Positions 18,399 through 27,448 of a stretch of 64,000 bases of DNA are shown piece by piece. The position numbers and the translations under genes are program-made. Origin of the DNA: Chryseobacterium lactis (GTDB taxonomy: Bacteria; Bacteroidota; Bacteroidia; Flavobacteriales; Weeksellaceae); NCBI RefSeq assembly GCF_003815875.1, contig NZ_CP033924.1:2852001-2916000 (forward strand), in the 5' to 3' direction. How positions within the stretch are numbered: position 1 is the stretch's first letter; each line of letters starts with the position of its first letter. A model generated the notes under the pieces. The model did not search any database. It worked only from the letters and a program-made list of their open reading frames with translations, and was not told the origin of the DNA.

Positions 18399-18956
18399 AT
18401 GATAAAAAAAGTCATTTTTATTTTTGTATCACTGCTTTTAATTTCATGTGGAAAAGACACTGCCCCGAAACCGTACGGAGAATTGCGTCTTGAATATCCG
18501 GCACCGAAATACCAAAAGTTTGAAAACAATTGTGCCTATACCTTTGAATATTCAGATTTTGCTACCATTACAGCTGCCAAAAAGCCATGCTGGTTTTATC
18601 TGAACTATCCAAAAATGAAAGCCAAACTTTTCGTGACGTATTATCCGATACAAAATGACTTTGCAGAACACATCAAAGAAGCTGAAAAAATGGTCTATGA
18701 ACATACCATTAAAGCCAGTTCTATAGATACGAAATCATTCGAATACCCTGAGAAAAAAGTGTATGGGAATTTCTATGAATTGAAAGGACAAAGTGCTTCT
18801 AATCTTCAGTTTTACATTACAGACAGTACGAAACACTTCGTAACTGCTTATTTATACTTTAATACGAGACCGAAACCGGACTCTCTGGCTCCTGCAGTAA
18901 ACTATATTAAAAATGATATGAAACATCTGCTGGATTCTTTTGAATGGAAAAATTAA
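18399..18956 (+). CDS. gldD: Gliding motility lipoprotein GldD
   Basis: 185 residues from the ATG giving MIKKVIFIF. The signal peptide ends in LLLISCGKD (lipobox). GldD features: KPYGELRLEYPAPKYQKF directly after the Cys, CAYTFEYSDFA, KKPCWFYLNYPKMKAKLFVTYYPI, and the C-terminal LAPAVNYIKNDMKHLLDSFEWKN. GldD is an envelope lipoprotein needed for Bacteroidota gliding and associated type IX secretion functions. Its usual partner gldE is not in the window. A -7 promoter motif TACTTTTG at 18387-18394 sits only four bases before the ATG, which would give an extremely short or absent leader. Confidence 0.92.
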   Translation: MIKKVIFIFVSLLLISCGKDTAPKPYGELRLEYPAPKYQKFENNCAYTFEYSDFATITAAKKPCWFYLNYPKMKAKLFVTYYPIQNDFAEHIKEAEKMVYEHTIKASSIDTKSFEYPEKKVYGNFYELKGQSASNLQFYITDSTKHFVTAYLYFNTRPKPDSLAPAVNYIKNDMKHLLDSFEWKN

Positions 18957-18984
18957 TTTACTTTTAATATACATTGAAAAATAT

Positions 18985-19908
18985 ATGAAACTTTTAGTTG
19001 TAGGAAGTGTTGCATTTGATGCAATTGAAACACCATTTGGTAAAACGGACAAAATTTTAGGCGGAGCTGCCACTTATATTGGGATTACTTCATCTATTTT
19101 AGGCGTTAAATCGGGTATCGTTTCTGTAGTAGGAGGAGACTTTCCACAGGAACATCTTGATATGTTCACAAACAGAGAAGTAAACATCGAAGGAATTGAA
19201 ATCGTAAAAGAAGGAAAAACATTCTTTTGGTCAGGAAGATACCACAATGACTTGAATACCAGAGATACGCTGGCTACAGAGGTGAATGTGCTGGAAAATT
19301 TTGATCCGAAAATTCCGGATTCAATGCAGGATGCCGAAATTTTATTACTAGGGAACCTACACCCTGGAGTTCAGTTATCTGTATTGGAAAAAATGAACAA
19401 CCGTCCTAAACTTGTTATCCTTGATACCATGAATTTCTGGATGGATTGTGCCTGGGATATTTTGATGGATATGATTGCAAAAACTGATGTAATCACCATC
19501 AATGACGAAGAGGCAAGACAACTTTCAGGAGAATATTCTTTAGTAAAAGCTGCTAAAAAGATCCACACTATGGGACCTGAATATGTGATCATCAAAAAAG
19601 GAGAACACGGAGCTTTACTTTTCCATGACGGTAAAGTATTTGCAATTCCTGCACTTCCGTTAGAAGATGTTTTTGATCCAACCGGTGCCGGAGATACTTT
19701 TGCGGGTGGTTTTGCTGCTTATCTTGCGAAAAAAGGAAAAATCGATTTTGAAACAATGAAGTCTGCTTTGATCGTAGGATCTGCAATGGCATCATTCACT
19801 GTGGAAAAATTCGGAACCCAAAGAATAGAAGAAGTAAACGAATCGGATATGTTCAGCAGATTGAGACAATTTAAAGAATTGACGACATTTGATGTTGAAC
19901 TGCAGTAA
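18985..19908 (+). CDS. PfkB-family carbohydrate kinase
   Basis: 307 residues from the ATG giving MKLLVVGSVAFDAIETPFG. This start was chosen because it matches the family N-terminus, whereas the upstream ATG overlaps gldD. PfkB features: GGAATYIGIT near residue 28, the acidic region of the sugar site, the ATP-site strand YVIIKKGEHGALLF, and the C-terminal signature DPTGAGDTFAGGFAAYLAKKG, which carries the catalytic Asp and anion hole. It phosphorylates a sugar or nucleoside; the substrate cannot be told from the sequence. It follows gldD by 28 bp and may be co-transcribed. Confidence 0.9.
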   Translation: MKLLVVGSVAFDAIETPFGKTDKILGGAATYIGITSSILGVKSGIVSVVGGDFPQEHLDMFTNREVNIEGIEIVKEGKTFFWSGRYHNDLNTRDTLATEVNVLENFDPKIPDSMQDAEILLLGNLHPGVQLSVLEKMNNRPKLVILDTMNFWMDCAWDILMDMIAKTDVITINDEEARQLSGEYSLVKAAKKIHTMGPEYVIIKKGEHGALLFHDGKVFAIPALPLEDVFDPTGAGDTFAGGFAAYLAKKGKIDFETMKSALIVGSAMASFTVEKFGTQRIEEVNESDMFSRLRQFKELTTFDVELQ

Positions 19909-19942
19909 ATAAGTCTTTTTAAGAAATATTTATAATAAAAAA

Positions 19943-19974
19943 TTGAGTAAAATTCGTTAAGAATTCTAAATTTG
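19943..19974 (+). promoter_or_regulatory. Bacteroidota-type promoter for the SurA-like gene
   Basis: TTG at 19943-19945 and TAAATTTG at 19967-19974 with 21 bp between them. The -7 element fits TAnnTTTG perfectly; the spacing is slightly longer than the usual 19. It lies 22 bp upstream of the start codon. Confidence 0.45.
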
Positions 19975-19995
19975 CAACTTGTTTAAAATAGTAAA

Positions 19996-21363
19996 ATGAC
20001 AAATAAACTAAAAATCACTTTTCTCCTTGGGATTTTCATGATGATATTCTCTTCAAATATGATGAACGCCCAGTTAAAACCAGGAGATTTGGTGGATGGT
20101 ATTGCTGCTGTTATCGGGAATGAGATTGTCTTGGAATCTGATGTAACTGAACAGATGAATTATGGGAAACAGCAGGGAGCTAATAACACAGACAAATGTG
20201 AGTTCCTGGAAAACCTTATCAGTAATAAACTTCTTGTATACGAAGCAAAAAAAGATACTTTAATTGAAAACCGTTCTGCCGCTATCAAAGAGCAGGCTAA
20301 TGCAAAATACCGTCAGTTGCTTTCTCAATTTCCGGATGAAAAGGCATTGCTTGCCGCTTATAAGTTCAGAAATTCTTATGAAATGAAGAACGCAATCGAA
20401 AAAATCGATATTGACCAATATTACGGGCAGGCAAAATATCAGAGAGTTACAGATAAAGCGGACGTAACGCCAAATGAAGTTACTGATTTCTATAATCTAT
20501 ACAAAACGCAGCTGCCTCAGGTAAAAGATGAGGTTACATTAGCACAGATTATGATATATCCTACATTGAAGGAGGCTCACAAACAAGAACTTATCAATAG
20601 ATTAAAAAAGATCAAACAAGATATTCTTGGAGGTGAAACCTTTGAAAGCCAGGCTAGAATTTATTCTGAAGATGAAGGATCTGCTTCTAACGGAGGATTA
20701 TATAAGAATATCAATAAAGGGCAGATGGTGAAGCCGTTTGAAGCTGCAGCATTAAACCTTCAGGATAATGAAATTTCAGATCCTGTAGAATCGGAATTCG
20801 GATATCATATCATTCAGTTGTTAAAGAGATCAGGAAAAGTATATGATGCAAGACATATCTTGTTGAAAGCTACTCCTACTGAGGATGAAATTAAAACGGC
20901 AAAAGCAAAATTAGATAGTATCAGAGGTCTGATCCAGAATGGGAAAATGACATTTAAGGATGCAGCATTTAAATTCTCGGATGATAAAAGAACAAAATTC
21001 AATGCCGGGATTATTCCTGGAGCAGATGGTTCTGATAAAATTGAAAGAGAAAGTATTCCGGGAACAATCAGCTATGAATTGGCAGGTTTGAACAAAGGAG
21101 ATATTACCACAGCTTTTGAAGATGATGAAAACAGAAGAAAAGCAGTTAAAATCATAAAAGTAGAAGATGTTATTCCTGCACACCAGATTACATTGGAAAC
21201 AGATTTTAGCCGAATCAAGCAAATGGCTCTCAATAAGAAGAAAAATGAAATGGTAGAGAAGTTTGTAAATTCCAAATTACCGACAACTTTTATTTCTATT
21301 GACGGACGTTATGATAATTGTAATTTCAAGTCCAATTGGAAGAAAGAATCAATCAAAAAATAA
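19996..21363 (+). CDS. SurA-like periplasmic peptidyl-prolyl isomerase/chaperone
   Basis: 455 residues. Signal peptide 1-25 (ends MMNAQ). The N-terminal chaperone segment resembles SurA (LVDGIAAVIGNEIVLESDV, FLENLISNKLLVYEAKKD). Two parvulin/PpiC domains follow: about residues 175-275 (VTLAQIMIYPT, ARIYSEDEGSASNGGLYKNIN, SEFGYHIIQLLK) and about 280-385 (VYDARHILLKATPT, AAFKFSDDKRTKFNAGIIP). The SurA family folds and escorts outer-membrane proteins in the periplasm. The gene has its own promoter and terminator. Confidence 0.92.
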   Translation: MTNKLKITFLLGIFMMIFSSNMMNAQLKPGDLVDGIAAVIGNEIVLESDVTEQMNYGKQQGANNTDKCEFLENLISNKLLVYEAKKDTLIENRSAAIKEQANAKYRQLLSQFPDEKALLAAYKFRNSYEMKNAIEKIDIDQYYGQAKYQRVTDKADVTPNEVTDFYNLYKTQLPQVKDEVTLAQIMIYPTLKEAHKQELINRLKKIKQDILGGETFESQARIYSEDEGSASNGGLYKNINKGQMVKPFEAAALNLQDNEISDPVESEFGYHIIQLLKRSGKVYDARHILLKATPTEDEIKTAKAKLDSIRGLIQNGKMTFKDAAFKFSDDKRTKFNAGIIPGADGSDKIERESIPGTISYELAGLNKGDITTAFEDDENRRKAVKIIKVEDVIPAHQITLETDFSRIKQMALNKKKNEMVEKFVNSKLPTTFISIDGRYDNCNFKSNWKKESIKK

Positions 21364-21367
21364 AATC

Positions 21368-21398
21368 AAAACCTTCAGAATTTCTGAAGGTTTTTTTT
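21368..21398 (+). terminator. Rho-independent terminator after the SurA-like gene
   Basis: AACCTTCAGAA/TTCTGAAGGTT hairpin followed by eight T, five bases after the stop. Confidence 0.9.
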
Positions 21399-21455
21399 GA
21401 TTAAAACTTTAAGACAGGAAAGAAAGGATTTAATATCTTTACAAAAACAAGAATA

Positions 21456-21953
21456 ATGGATCATACCTTTTATCTTGAAAAACTAAGGTTGGCTGCCGCA
21501 GAAGTAGCTGAAGAGAAACCGGATTATAATGGGTTAAAACTATCTGTTGACATTGTTCTTGAATCTGCTGCCCTGAAAATGTATAAACCCGAATGGTCAT
21601 CCAATCCACAGTCGCCGATAGATGCTGCCGGGAGAATTTTCTTTTCAATCTGGATCAGCGATAAAACCCTCAGTGAAAAAAAGATCTGTTATAATATTCA
21701 CGCCCTGAAACTAAGAGAGCTGAAAGCCTATAAAATAGCAGCTAGAAATTTTGCACAGGATTTTAGAGATGAGTTTTTGAAATATCAGGAGGACTGGCCC
21801 AATATAAGTGTAAAATATGGCCCATTGACTTTGATGGAGGGATGGGTAGAATTAAATGAAGATAATATCCCTCAGGCAGTTGCTCAACTCATTCGGAAGT
21901 TTTTAAAGATTAACTCAATCGTAGACACCGTTTTAATACAATATAAAAAATAA
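21456..21953 (+). CDS. Conserved hypothetical protein, 165 aa
   Basis: No family recognised. Cytoplasmic, mixed charge, largely helical. Segments that look conserved are NGLKLSVDIVLESAALKMYKP, DAAGRIFFSIWISD and a C-terminal LIRKFLKINSIVDTVLIQYKK helix. It stands alone between the SurA-like gene's terminator and the nitronate monooxygenase gene. Normal codon use and a plausible start support it as a real gene. Confidence 0.75.
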   Translation: MDHTFYLEKLRLAAAEVAEEKPDYNGLKLSVDIVLESAALKMYKPEWSSNPQSPIDAAGRIFFSIWISDKTLSEKKICYNIHALKLRELKAYKIAARNFAQDFRDEFLKYQEDWPNISVKYGPLTLMEGWVELNEDNIPQAVAQLIRKFLKINSIVDTVLIQYKK

Positions 21954-22025
21954 CAATTTAATTATTTCATAGATTTTTTCCGGATTAGAAATGTCTGATA
22001 ATCGTTGTTTTTAGTATTTTTACGC

Positions 22026-23015
22026 ATGAGCAATTTTATAGATTTCAATTCGGCAAAAAAGCTTCATGATATGAAAGCCAATCAAAATAGAATTACAGAA
22101 CTTTTCAATACAAGATATCCGATTATCCAGGCTGGTATGATCTGGCATTCAGGCTGGAGACTTGCGTCAGCAGTTTCCAATTGTGGCGGGTTAGGATTAA
22201 TAGGCGCAGGGAGCATGTATCCTGATGTTTTAAGAGAAAATATTCAAAAATGTAAGCAAGCTACAAACAAACCGTTTGGGGTAAATGTACCGATGTTATA
22301 CCCTAATCTTGAAGAGATCATTCAGATTATTCTGGAAGAAGGCGTGAAAATAGTCTTTACATCAGCCGGAAATCCGAAAACCTATACGGAAACACTTCAG
22401 AAAGAAGGGATAAAAGTAGCTCACGTTGTTTCCTCAACCAAATTTGCAATGAAATGTGAAGATGCAGGAGTAGACGCTATTGTAGCAGAAGGTTTTGAAG
22501 CCGGAGGCCACAACGGACGAGATGAAACAACTACCTTTTGCCTTATTCCAAATGTTAAAAAACATATTTCCAAACCTTTAATCGCGGCGGGAGGAATTGC
22601 ATTGGGATCACAGGTAAAAGCTGCCATGATTTTAGGTGCTGACGGAGTGCAGATCGGATCCCGTTTTGCGGCGACTATCGAAGCAAGTGCCCATGAAAAC
22701 TGGAAAAAGAAAATCACCGAATTACAGGAAGGTGATACTCATCTTACCCTAAAAGAACTGGCTCCTGTAAGAATGGTTAAAAATAAATTTTTCAACGAAC
22801 TTGAAGATATCTATCATAGCGGAAGAGACAAAGATGCTCTGATAGCCTCATTAGGAAGAGCCAGAGCAAAGCGCGGAATGTTTGAAGGAGACATGGAAGA
22901 TGGTGAACTTGAAATAGGACAGGTATCTGCATTGATTGATGATATTCTTCCGGTAGAAACGGTTTTCAGCCACCTTTTGAAAGAATTTGAAGAAACGAAA
23001 ATGCCTGCTTTTTAA
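22026..23015 (+). CDS. Nitronate monooxygenase (2-nitropropane dioxygenase family)
   Basis: About 329 residues from the ATG giving MSNFIDFNSAKK. It is an FMN-dependent TIM-barrel enzyme: YPIIQAGMIWHSGWRLASAVSNCGGLGLIGAG at the N-terminus, FGVNVPML, the catalytic-type motif EGFEAGGHNGRDE (His of AGGH), PLIAAGGIALGSQVKAAMILGADGVQIGSRFAAT for FMN phosphate binding. It oxidises alkyl nitronates; close relatives include FabK enoyl reductases, so the substrate is not certain. A start 21 bp upstream (22005) is possible. It is followed three bases later by an alpha/beta hydrolase gene, so both form an operon. Confidence 0.9.
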   Translation: MSNFIDFNSAKKLHDMKANQNRITELFNTRYPIIQAGMIWHSGWRLASAVSNCGGLGLIGAGSMYPDVLRENIQKCKQATNKPFGVNVPMLYPNLEEIIQIILEEGVKIVFTSAGNPKTYTETLQKEGIKVAHVVSSTKFAMKCEDAGVDAIVAEGFEAGGHNGRDETTTFCLIPNVKKHISKPLIAAGGIALGSQVKAAMILGADGVQIGSRFAATIEASAHENWKKKITELQEGDTHLTLKELAPVRMVKNKFFNELEDIYHSGRDKDALIASLGRARAKRGMFEGDMEDGELEIGQVSALIDDILPVETVFSHLLKEFEETKMPAF

Positions 23016-23017
23016 GA

Positions 23018-23794
23018 ATGAATGGAAGAATACTTGAAGTAAAAGGGCAAAAATTTTACATAGAATATCATAATTCAGACGAAAAAAGACCAACCATTGT
23101 TTTCTTACACGATTCATTAGGCTCAGTACAGCTTTGGAGAGATTTTCCTACCAGGCTGTGTGAGGCTACAGGATGTAACGTCCTTGTCTATGATCGGCTG
23201 GGATACGGAAAATCAGATCCGATGCCGACTCATGAAAGACCGGTAAATTATATGGAACTGGAAGCACATGTATTGCATGATCTTTTGCTTGAAATTGAAC
23301 CTGACATTGAGGATGTTATTTTATTCGGGCATAGTGATGGTGGCACAATTGCCCTGATCATGGCAGCAGTATATCCGGAATGGGTAAGAGCTGTTGTTTG
23401 CGAAGCCGGGCATATCTTTGTGGAAGATGTCACTTTAAAGGGTGTTTATGATGCCTGGGAAGCCTACAAAACGACAAACTTGCCGGAACGTCTGCAAAAA
23501 TATCATGGCGATAAAGTAGATACATTGTTCAGAGCCTGGACAGAAACCTGGACCCGGGATGATTACAGAAGCTGGAATATTGAACATCTTTTGAAGCATA
23601 TCACCTGTCCGCTATTATTTATTCAGGGAGAAGCTGATGAATATGGAACCCTGGATCAGGTAGAGAAAACCGTTTCCCAGGTAAGTGGTCGTGCTGAAAA
23701 GTACATTATTCCGGGAATAGGGCACACGCCTCACAAAGAAGCCCCGGAACTGGTATTGTTGAGAGCCGCTCAGTTTATAAAATCATTACAATAA
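23018..23794 (+). CDS. Alpha/beta hydrolase
   Basis: 258 residues, single-domain alpha/beta-hydrolase fold. Oxyanion HD motif VFLHDSLGSVQLW; nucleophile elbow LFGHSDGGT (Ser about residue 108); acid in ADEYGT; catalytic His in GIGHTPHKEAPE near the C-terminus. No signal peptide, so cytoplasmic. The substrate is unknown; MhpC/meta-cleavage-type hydrolases are the nearest in style. Co-transcribed with the upstream nitronate monooxygenase and closed by a terminator. Confidence 0.9.
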   Translation: MNGRILEVKGQKFYIEYHNSDEKRPTIVFLHDSLGSVQLWRDFPTRLCEATGCNVLVYDRLGYGKSDPMPTHERPVNYMELEAHVLHDLLLEIEPDIEDVILFGHSDGGTIALIMAAVYPEWVRAVVCEAGHIFVEDVTLKGVYDAWEAYKTTNLPERLQKYHGDKVDTLFRAWTETWTRDDYRSWNIEHLLKHITCPLLFIQGEADEYGTLDQVEKTVSQVSGRAEKYIIPGIGHTPHKEAPELVLLRAAQFIKSLQ

Positions 23795-23801
23795 AATATA
23801 A

Positions 23802-23828
23802 AAAGACTGCCTTTAGGTAGTCTTTTTT
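23802..23828. terminator. Bidirectional terminator between converging genes
   Basis: AAAGACTGCC, loop TTTA, GGTAGTCTTT with T-run; A-rich on the other side so it can also end the converging HD gene, which stops at 23831. Confidence 0.85.
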
Positions 23829-23830
23829 AT

Positions 23831-24448
23831 TTATAACAGCTGAAGTTCAGCCTCAATATTCCTTCTTGCCTGTTCTTCATATTTTGCCTTAAAATGGTTA
23901 GTTTTAAAAATACTTTCAAGTTCCAGAAAATGTTTGAGAACCTTTTTTCTTCCGGGTTTATAAAGGAAATCAGGATAGATGGAATATTCTTTTCGGATCA
24001 TTTTAGTATATTCTGAATAGACTTCAAAATCCTTTCCCAGAATAGACAGATCAGCATCCAATAGATAATTGGTATCTTCATCATCTGATTGTTGATGAGA
24101 TTTTGTAGCCATAATCTGAGTAGAAATAAGCTGGATTTCATTCCTATTTAAACCCAGTTCTGCAAGACGCTTTTCCGCAGTCTCAGCACTTTTCTCTTCA
24201 TTGGATTTAGAAGTTGCATCATAAATAATATCATGATAAAATACGGAAAAAGAAACAGCCGTAAAATTAATTATCCTGCCTTTAACTGTTTCCAGCTCCT
24301 GAAACATGTTCCCAAGATGAGTAAGATTATGATAATACCTGCCTTTTTCAGCATATTTTCTCTCAATCTCCGTCCATAGACTACCGATTAAGTTTCTGTC
24401 TGCGGTAAAAGGCATACAGAGCTGCTCAAATTGATCTTTCAGGTTCAT
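23831..24448 (-). CDS. HD-domain family predicted metal-dependent phosphohydrolase
   Basis: 205 residues. Fits the family of small HD-like proteins that start LIGSLWTEIERKYAEKGRYYHNLTHL: His in YHNLTHL, the HD pair in VFYHDIIYDATSKSNEEKSA, and a later Asp in LLDADLSILG. This arrangement (H...HD...D) builds a metal site in HD-superfamily phosphohydrolases. Cytoplasmic; the substrate is unknown. The rhodanese gene starts upstream and runs in the same direction, 29 bp away, so the two may be co-transcribed. Confidence 0.85.
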   Translation of the reverse strand: MNLKDQFEQLCMPFTADRNLIGSLWTEIERKYAEKGRYYHNLTHLGNMFQELETVKGRIINFTAVSFSVFYHDIIYDATSKSNEEKSAETAEKRLAELGLNRNEIQLISTQIMATKSHQQSDDEDTNYLLDADLSILGKDFEVYSEYTKMIRKEYSIYPDFLYKPGRKKVLKHFLELESIFKTNHFKAKYEEQARRNIEAELQLL

Positions 24449-24477
24449 GATAAGTATAGAGATAAAAAAAGGAACTT

Positions 24478-24777
24478 TTAAAAAGTTCCTCTGTTTGCTT
24501 CAAGAACAGCCTTTAGCTCAGCCCAGCCTCCGCCGTTATAACCGTCCTTTAATCCTTGAGAGTTCAGATATTCCAATGCTTTTCCGCTTCTGTTTCCACT
24601 TCTGCAGAATAAGATTACCGGTTTTTCGATAGATAAGATCTCGTCTTGTCTGTCTTCTACTTCACCTAGTGGAATATTCTTTGCCCCTTCTATATTTCCG
24701 TCCATTTCAAGCTCCATTGGCTCACGAACGTCTATCAATTCATAGTTTCCGGATTGTATTACTTCTATTAAAGACAT
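24478..24777 (-). CDS. Single-domain rhodanese
   Basis: 99 residues, one rhodanese domain: YELIDVREPMELEMDGNIEGAKNIPLGE and the active-site loop CRSGNRSGKALEYLNSQG, with the catalytic Cys about residue 64. Thiosulfate/polysulfide sulfur transfer or a sulfur-carrier role is the family function. No signal peptide. Precedes the HD protein in the same direction. Confidence 0.92.
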   Translation of the reverse strand: MSLIEVIQSGNYELIDVREPMELEMDGNIEGAKNIPLGEVEDRQDEILSIEKPVILFCRSGNRSGKALEYLNSQGLKDGYNGGGWAELKAVLEANRGTF

Positions 24778-24853
24778 ATTTGTTTATTTTAAACATTAAA
24801 TTATAAACGAAATTACGCAATTTTTATGAAAAAATCTGTGCCGGATTTGCTAT

Positions 24854-26065
24854 TTAGAATAGAGTATACCCTAAAATCAGGGATACCGTCTTGTAATTTG
24901 AATCTATACTTACGTAATCACGAAGAAGAGTTCTCGATGTTCCTACTCGTACCTCTGCACTGAATTTATCATTGTATTTAAATCCGGCTCCAAATACAAA
25001 ATTATTTCCCGACGTAACGTCCAATTCCGTTCGATCGAATTTTATAGATGAATTCAAATTAAAATCTAATACGTAAGCAGCATTTACAAATATTTTTGAT
25101 CGGTCATTCAAAAAGAAATAATGTCTTACACCCATGGGTACTTCTATAGATTTATAATCTGTTGTAGCGGTGTATTTATATTCAAAATAAGATCCTGCAT
25201 TTTCTGTAATTTCTTTACTTCCTTTATAATATTGGTAAGTTGGTTCCAAAAACAGAGCCCATTTATTTTTGTTAAAAGGGAGTACATATTCAAGTTCAAG
25301 CCCGATTCTAAAGGATGTATAAGAACCAAAATCTGTTTTCACCGGTTCATAACTATAATTATGAGTGGTTTCAAAAGAAGAAAAATTAACTCCAGGTCTT
25401 ACGTTCAGATGGAAGAAGCTTTTCTTTGTGTTCTGGTTTTCATAATTAACCATTTGATTTCCGGAACACTCATTATATTTGATAAATATTTTGGTAAGAT
25501 CTTTCGCTGAATAATTGAGATTTTGTAATTGCTGCCCGGTAATACCACATTTCAGATGATCGGCGATTTGCTTTTTATAATCTTCATTATATCCAACACT
25601 TCCCTGGTCGATATAATATGGCTTGTAAATAAGCTGTTTAGGTTGAGCTTCTTCCGTAGAATAAAAATACTTTCTTATATTACTATTTTCGTAGTAAAAG
25701 AGATCAGCTTTACCTTCTACAATATATTTAAGAAATAAAGTTTCTTCCTTAAAATCAGGAGCTTTATCTTCAGACATCATACTAAGGTTTTCAGAAGAAC
25801 GATCAACCATCACTGTTGCCCTGATGTATTTACTGTTCCCATCGACAGCAAATTCCTGTACATTTTTAATACTTTCTTTTTGAACAGAGCCGGCGTTATC
25901 TGTTTTATATTCAAAATCCACAGGATTATTTTTCCAGTCTAAATTTCTGATTAAAACTTCTTTTTTTGTCCCGGAATTGTCAATAAAGTAACCTTTTTCA
26001 AATTTAATTTGCGCATAATGCATGCCTGCAGCAAGGATTCCTGCTAAAAGACTAATTTTTTTCAT
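24854..26065 (-). CDS. Outer-membrane beta-barrel protein of unknown function
   Basis: 403 residues with a signal peptide (ends near MHYAQ). The N-terminal 190 residues form a soluble beta-rich region (a tRNA/guanylate-like function is not suggested). From about residue 215, alternating amphipathic strands (RPGVNFSSFETTHNYSYEP, YTSFRIGLELEYVLPFNKN, FNLNSSIKFDRTEL, FVFGAGFKYNDKFSAEVRVGTSR, VSLILGYTLF) and a terminal aromatic residue show an eight-strand-type porin/OmpX-like barrel. Likely surface role; partner unknown. Confidence 0.82.
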   Translation of the reverse strand: MKKISLLAGILAAGMHYAQIKFEKGYFIDNSGTKKEVLIRNLDWKNNPVDFEYKTDNAGSVQKESIKNVQEFAVDGNSKYIRATVMVDRSSENLSMMSEDKAPDFKEETLFLKYIVEGKADLFYYENSNIRKYFYSTEEAQPKQLIYKPYYIDQGSVGYNEDYKKQIADHLKCGITGQQLQNLNYSAKDLTKIFIKYNECSGNQMVNYENQNTKKSFFHLNVRPGVNFSSFETTHNYSYEPVKTDFGSYTSFRIGLELEYVLPFNKNKWALFLEPTYQYYKGSKEITENAGSYFEYKYTATTDYKSIEVPMGVRHYFFLNDRSKIFVNAAYVLDFNLNSSIKFDRTELDVTSGNNFVFGAGFKYNDKFSAEVRVGTSRTLLRDYVSIDSNYKTVSLILGYTLF

Positions 26066-26155
26066 AGTTATTGTTAATAGTTTTCTTTTTTATAGTAATT
26101 ATTTAAAGAGCAGCAAATTTATAAAATAATCTTAGTTTTGCAGTGTGAAATTATG

Positions 26156-27091
26156 ATGAGTAGTGTTGAAAAATATTCCCAGCTGATAAAATCCAAGGCA
26201 AAAAGTTTTGGATTCCAGAGTTGTGGCATTTCTAAGGCAGATTTTCTCGAAGAAGATGCCAGACACCTTGAAAAATGGCTGAAGAATAACTTCAATGGCG
26301 AAATGAAGTATATGGAAAATCATTTTGATAAAAGACTTGATCCCAGACTCCTGGTAGAAGGCTCCAAATCCGTAATTTCACTTTCTTACAATTATTTTCC
26401 CGAAGAAAAAATCTCAATCCTTGAGAATTTTAAAATTTCAAAATATGCCTATGCAGAAGATTATCATGAAGTCATCAAAGAAATCCTTCGTGAAATGGTT
26501 GCTGAGCTGCAGGAAGAAATTGGCGAATTCGGATTCAGGGTTTTTGTAGATTCTGCGCCTGTTTTAGAAAGAAGCTGGGCGAGAAAATCAGGAATAGGAT
26601 GGATAGGGAAAAATGCCAATCTGATTACCAAACAGAACGGATCTTTTTATTTTCTGGCAGAAATAATTTGCGATCTGGAACTGATTGCCGATCATGAAAC
26701 CACCGATCATTGCGGAACCTGCAGAAAATGTATCGATGCATGTCCCACTGATGCTATTGTTTCCGAAAAAATTATTGATGGCAGCCGATGCATCTCTTAT
26801 GCAACCATAGAATTGAAAAGCGAGATTCCGGATTATTTTAAAGATAAAATGGAAGACTGGATGTTTGGTTGTGACATTTGCCAGGACGTATGCCCATGGA
26901 ATCGCTTTTCTGCACCACATCAGCAAAGCCGGTTTAAACCCAATGAAGCATTAAAAAACTTTACAAAAGGAGAATGGAAAGAACTGACTCAGGAAATATT
27001 CTCTGAGATCTTCAAAAAATCACCGGTAAAAAGAACAAAATTTGCAGGTTTGAAGAGAAATATAGAGTTTTTGCAGAAGCCTTCAGACTGA
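26156..27091 (+). CDS. queG: Epoxyqueuosine reductase QueG
   Basis: About 311 residues. Last step of queuosine tRNA modification (epoxyqueuosine to queuosine; cobalamin and iron-sulfur dependent). The ATG at 26156 (26153 also possible) is preferred over a TTG at 26138 that overlaps the TAGTTTTG -7 promoter motif at 26133-26140. Features: the N-terminal [28 protein letters not shown], and two [4Fe-4S] motifs, [16 protein letters not shown] and [12 protein letters not shown]. Stands alone. Confidence 0.94.
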   Translation: MSSVEKYSQLIKSKAKSFGFQSCGISKADFLEEDARHLEKWLKNNFNGEMKYMENHFDKRLDPRLLVEGSKSVISLSYNYFPEEKISILENFKISKYAYAEDYHEVIKEILREMVAELQEEIGEFGFRVFVDSAPVLERSWARKSGIGWIGKNANLITKQNGSFYFLAEIICDLELIADHETTDHCGTCRKCIDACPTDAIVSEKIIDGSRCISYATIELKSEIPDYFKDKMEDWMFGCDICQDVCPWNRFSAPHQQSRFKPNEALKNFTKGEWKELTQEIFSEIFKKSPVKRTKFAGLKRNIEFLQKPSD

Positions 27092-27111
27092 TTTTAGCTT
27101 TCATTTTTGGT

Positions 27112-27165
27112 GACGATTCCTTCTTTGGAATTTTTCAGAGTTCCAAACTAGAGCTGATAATCGTC
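27112..27165. repeat. Small nested fold-back element downstream of queG
   Basis: GACGATT (27112-27118) and AATCGTC (27159-27165) enclose TTTGGAA (27124-27130) and TTCCAAA (27141-27147), all perfect inverted pairs. Function unknown; it could form an RNA or DNA hairpin behind queG. Confidence 0.5.
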
Positions 27166-27245
27166 CATTCCTTAAATTTTCTGCCTTAAGGAGGTAAAGA
27201 TTTACGTAAGTAAATATATTAAAAAGCCTTTCCTAAAAAGAAAAA

Positions 27246-27291
27246 TTGACTTTCAGGAGATTAAATCTCACCGAAAATCAACGTTTTTTTT
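27246..27291 (+). terminator. Terminator-like hairpin with T-run
   Basis: TTGAcTTTC and GAAAaTCAA flank an inner GAGATT/AATCTC stem, followed by eight T at 27284-27291. It lies 155 bp beyond queG, so it either ends a long queG transcript or a short RNA. Confidence 0.5.
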
Positions 27292-27448
27292 GTATTCTTT
27301 TTGGAGCAGTTTTTACTCTTACTTTAAATCTTTTTTGGGATTTGATGTTTTTACGCATATTTGTGAATGTTTCGTAACTAAATATAGTCATTTTTCCGAT
27401 TAAAACAAATACTTTTACTAAAAATTAAAGATTAAATTTTATTAAAAC

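Larger units (their letters stand above)
27092..27448. other. 357-bp intergenic region between queG and the DUF2459-type gene
   Basis: Holds the fold-back pair at 27112-27165, a terminator-like hairpin at 27246-27291 and, near the downstream gene, an AT-rich presumably promoter-bearing stretch. No credible ORF on either strand. Confidence 0.5.
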
